DNA of 8,073 bases from an uncultured Kineosporia sp. (GTDB lineage: Bacteria > Actinomycetota > Actinomycetes > Actinomycetales > Kineosporiaceae), in contig CALMAR010000057.1 in assembly GCA_937859855.1 (NCBI GenBank), positions 1 through 8,073 of the forward strand, written 5' to 3'. Below are positions 6,396-8,073 of this stretch, in pieces. A model generated the notes under the pieces. The model had not been told where the DNA came from and searched no databases. It saw nothing but the letters and a program-made list of their open reading frames with translations. The translations under genes were made by a program, and so were the position numbers. Every line of letters begins with the position of its first letter. Positions within the stretch are counted from its first letter, which is position 1.

Positions 6396-7235
6396 ATGAA
6401 CAGCCGCAAGAAGATCGCCTTTCAGGGTGAGCTGGGCGCCAACTCGCACATCGCCTGCCGGGACGTGTACCCGGACTACGAGGCGGTGCCGTTCCACACC
6501 TTCGACGAAGGTTTCGCCGCGCTGGAGGATGGCCGGGTCGACCTGGGCATGTTGCCGGTCGAGAACTCCACGGCGGGCCGGGTCGCCGACATCCACCATC
6601 TGCTGCCGCAGTTCAAGGTGCACATCATCGGCGAGTACTTCCTGCCGGTCCGTCATCAGCTGCTCGCCCTGCCCGGGGTGACCCTGGGTGAGATCAGAAC
6701 CGTGCACAGTCATCCGCAGGCGCTGGACCAGTGCCGGACGGCGATCAGGTCGCTCGGGCTGACCGCCGTGCCCGCACTGGACACGGCCGGCTCCGCTCGC
6801 GAGGTGGCCGAACTCGGTGACCGGACCAGGGCCTCGCTGGCCTCCCGGCTCGCGGCCAACGTCTACGGGCTGGACATCCTGCGTGAGAACGTCGAGGACA
6901 CCGACCACAACACCACCCGGTTCGTGATCCTCTCCAAGGAGGATCTGCGAGCCGCGGCCGGCGTCGGACCGATCGTGACCACCTTCGTGTTCAACGTACG
7001 AAACCTGCCCGCCGCGCTCTACAAGGCGCTGGGCGGCTTCGCCACCAACGGCATCAACATGACCAAGCTGGAAAGTTACATGGTGGGCGGTGAATTCACC
7101 GCCACCCAGTTCCTGTCCGACGTCGAGGGGCATCCGGACGAGCCCGCCCTCGGCCGGGCCCTGGAGGAACTCGCGTTCTTCGCCGACCTCAGGATCATCG
7201 GCGTCTACCGGGCCAGCCCCTACCGTCAGCGCTGA
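6396..7235 (+). CDS. pheA: prephenate dehydratase with C-terminal ACT domain
   Basis: Converts prephenate to phenylpyruvate, the committed step of phenylalanine synthesis in the cytoplasm. Numbered from ATG 6396 (279 residues). The catalytic domain carries FQGELGANSH (9-18), PVENS (54-58), HSHPQALDQC (104-113) and NTTRF (172-176), whose TRF threonine is essential in known enzymes. The ACT domain covers about 195-275. Its phenylalanine-binding motifs are changed: PAALY (205-209) in place of GALV and ESYM (226-229) in place of ESRP. LESYMVGGEFTATQF and the ALEELAFF-GVY ending recall alphaproteobacterial enzymes more than the mycobacterial PheA. No chorismate mutase domain is fused. Start: the GTG at 6378 would add six residues; I prefer ATG because GAAGGTGG (6374-6381) precedes it, although 14 nt is long, and homology begins just after. 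No other aromatic-pathway gene is nearby. Confidence 0.93.
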   Translation: MNSRKKIAFQGELGANSHIACRDVYPDYEAVPFHTFDEGFAALEDGRVDLGMLPVENSTAGRVADIHHLLPQFKVHIIGEYFLPVRHQLLALPGVTLGEIRTVHSHPQALDQCRTAIRSLGLTAVPALDTAGSAREVAELGDRTRASLASRLAANVYGLDILRENVEDTDHNTTRFVILSKEDLRAAAGVGPIVTTFVFNVRNLPAALYKALGGFATNGINMTKLESYMVGGEFTATQFLSDVEGHPDEPALGRALEELAFFADLRIIGVYRASPYRQR

Positions 7236-7236
7236 G

Positions 7237-7252
7237 CTCGCAAACTGGCGAG
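7237..7252. terminator. small hairpin between convergent pheA and sortase genes
   Basis: CTCGC (7237-7241) and GCGAG (7248-7252) pair around a 6-nt loop, starting 2 bp after the pheA stop codon within a 29-bp gap. The stem is only 5 bp and has no T-tract, so it is a weak candidate for a terminator serving both genes. Confidence 0.3.
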
Positions 7253-7264
7253 GACGGCGACCGC

Positions 7265-7972
7265 TCAACCGCTTGGGTCCCGGCTGACCGAACTCAGCCG
7301 GGCGAACACCACAATGTTGTCGCGGTAGTGCCGGGTGGACCGGTCGAACGGGCCGCCGCAGGTCACCAGTCGTACCTCCGAGCCAGTGACCTGGCCGTAG
7401 ACGGCATCGCTGGGGAATGCCGTCTTCTGGAACACGCCGACCCGGTGCACCGTGAACGTGGTGACCCAGCCGTCACTACGGCGGATGGTCAGCCGGTCAC
7501 CGGGCTTGAGATCCCCGAGCCGGTAGAACACGGCCGGGCCTTCCCGGGCCGAGTCGACGTGGCCGAGGATCACCGCTGGTCCGGGTTCCCCTGGCGCCGA
7601 CAGATACCGGTACCAGCCCGCCGGGGCCCGGGCCCCCAGCGGTGGCACGTCGATGGTTCCGTTCGGCCGCAGGCCGAGCGACATCAGCGAGCTGTGCACG
7701 CCGATCGCGGGAATGTCGAGCCTGCGCGGCACTGCGCGCGGCAGCACCGGCTGGCCTGGATGGCCGGCCACGCCACCAGTGGCCGGTCGGCCGGGCGTGA
7801 CCGGGTCAGATGCGGCCACCGGGGCCAGGTCGGTGATGGGCAGTTCGGCCACCCGGACTGAGTTCGGTGGGACCGGCGGCGGGCCGGAACGCCAGTCCTG
7901 GCCGCCGAAGACCAGTTTCAGGCCCGCGGCAAACATCAGCGCCGCACACAGCCCGGCCAGGGTGGCCTGCAT
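7265..7972 (-). CDS. sortase, class E/F-like membrane-anchored transpeptidase
   Basis: Sortases cut a sorting signal on surface proteins and transfer them to the cell wall outside the membrane. Numbered from ATG 7972 (235 residues): a hydrophobic anchor (4-23), a Pro/Val/Ala-rich stalk (about 29-83), then a catalytic beta-barrel from RLDIPAIGV to the end. The catalytic residues are visible: H138 in LGHVDS, C205 in LVTCGG, and R217 in HYRDNIVVFA. The TCGGPFD and YRDN signature is that of class F and related actinobacterial enzymes. The start at 7972 has GGAG 7 nt upstream; an ATG at 7993 would add seven residues but lacks a site and lies inside a repeat. The frame stays open to the window edge without another ATG, GTG or TTG, so a distant upstream start cannot be excluded. 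No LPxTG-type substrate or pilin gene is in the window. Confidence 0.9.
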   Translation of the reverse strand: MQATLAGLCAALMFAAGLKLVFGGQDWRSGPPPVPPNSVRVAELPITDLAPVAASDPVTPGRPATGGVAGHPGQPVLPRAVPRRLDIPAIGVHSSLMSLGLRPNGTIDVPPLGARAPAGWYRYLSAPGEPGPAVILGHVDSAREGPAVFYRLGDLKPGDRLTIRRSDGWVTTFTVHRVGVFQKTAFPSDAVYGQVTGSEVRLVTCGGPFDRSTRHYRDNIVVFARLSSVSRDPSG

Positions 7973-7979
7973 TCGCGGG

Positions 7980-7983
7980 CTCC
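7980..7983 (-). promoter_or_regulatory. ribosome binding site supporting sortase start at 7972
   Basis: On the minus strand GGAG precedes ATG 7972 by 7 nt. The alternative ATG at 7993 has only a loose GGCAGG more than 10 nt away. Confidence 0.5.
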
Positions 7984-7985
7984 GT

Positions 7986-8060
7986 GCTGGCATCAGCGGC
8001 CGGCCTGCCGCCCGGCGTGCACGGCCCGCACTCGCGGGGTCAGCGCTGGCATCAGCGGCC
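7986..8060. repeat. 16-bp direct repeat upstream of the sortase gene
   Basis: GCTGGCATCAGCGGCC occurs at 7986-8001 and again at 8045-8060, a period of 59 bp. Between the copies the sequence is GC-rich with no other pattern I can define. Because 59 is not a multiple of three, the two copies would be read in different frames if this were coding, which argues that this stretch is non-coding upstream DNA. Confidence 0.85.
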
Positions 8061-8073
8061 CGCCGCTGATGCC
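8048..8073. repeat. perfect 12-bp inverted repeat at the window edge
   Basis: GGCATCAGCGGC (8048-8059) and GCCGCTGATGCC (8062-8073) are exact reverse complements separated by CC. The left arm is part of the 16-bp direct repeat, so the 12-mer occurs three times in 85 bp, twice forward and once inverted. The right arm ends at the window boundary and may be longer. It could be an operator cluster, a terminator hairpin of a neighbouring gene, or part of a dispersed repeat family. Confidence 0.85.

Noticed and set aside
6333..7268. Minus-strand 311-codon frame covering the prephenate dehydratase gene.
   Set aside because: The plus-strand frame carries all PheA motifs; the antisense product has no recognisable features.
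1..8073. A defence island, biosynthetic cluster or mobile element.
   Set aside because: No integrase, transposase, nuclease, toxin-antitoxin pair, synthase or CRISPR repeat was found, and the genes have unrelated functions with separate orientations.
7994..8073. Upstream extension of the sortase coding region to the window edge, since the frame has no stop.
   Set aside because: There is no ATG, GTG or TTG start in this stretch, it contains direct and inverted repeats falling in different frames, and a better ribosome binding site precedes ATG 7972. A start beyond the window cannot be fully excluded.

Overview
The window is high-GC DNA with actinobacterial gene content: a ribosome-type ABC-F ATPase followed by a small helix-turn-helix protein (the same pairing as Rv1473/Rv1473A of Mycobacterium tuberculosis, from memory), a class E/F sortase with proline-rich stalk, GTG starts and purine-rich Shine-Dalgarno sites. 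I cannot place it to genus. No rRNA, tRNA, CRISPR array, transposase or phage gene is visible.

Layout, left to right. The 3' end of an unrecognised gene (1-247, +) converges on a membrane-anchored zinc metallopeptidase of the YpfJ/KPN_02809 type (296-1204, -). A 132-bp divergent promoter region (1205-1336) separates that gene from the ABC-F gene (1337-2935, +). A 72-residue HTH protein follows (3053-3271, +), then a 638-residue fused ABC exporter (3503-5419, +). The exporter converges on a short-chain dehydrogenase/reductase (SDR) gene (5445-6209, -) across a GC palindrome. A second divergent region (6210-6377) with an inverted repeat leads to a prephenate dehydratase gene (6396-7235, +). That gene converges on a sortase gene (7265-7972, -). 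The right edge (7986-8073) carries three copies of a 12-bp sequence, two of them forming a perfect inverted repeat.

The genes look like separate housekeeping or stress functions rather than one pathway: phenylalanine synthesis, ribosome protection or translation control, export, envelope proteolysis and surface-protein anchoring. The only pair with a plausible functional link is ABC-F plus HTH. I found no convincing evidence of a previously undescribed multi-gene system. The points most worth a second look are an SDR without the catalytic Tyr/Lys pair, a prephenate dehydratase whose regulatory ACT motifs resemble the alphaproteobacterial type, the structured leader of the ABC-F gene, and the repeat cluster at the right edge.
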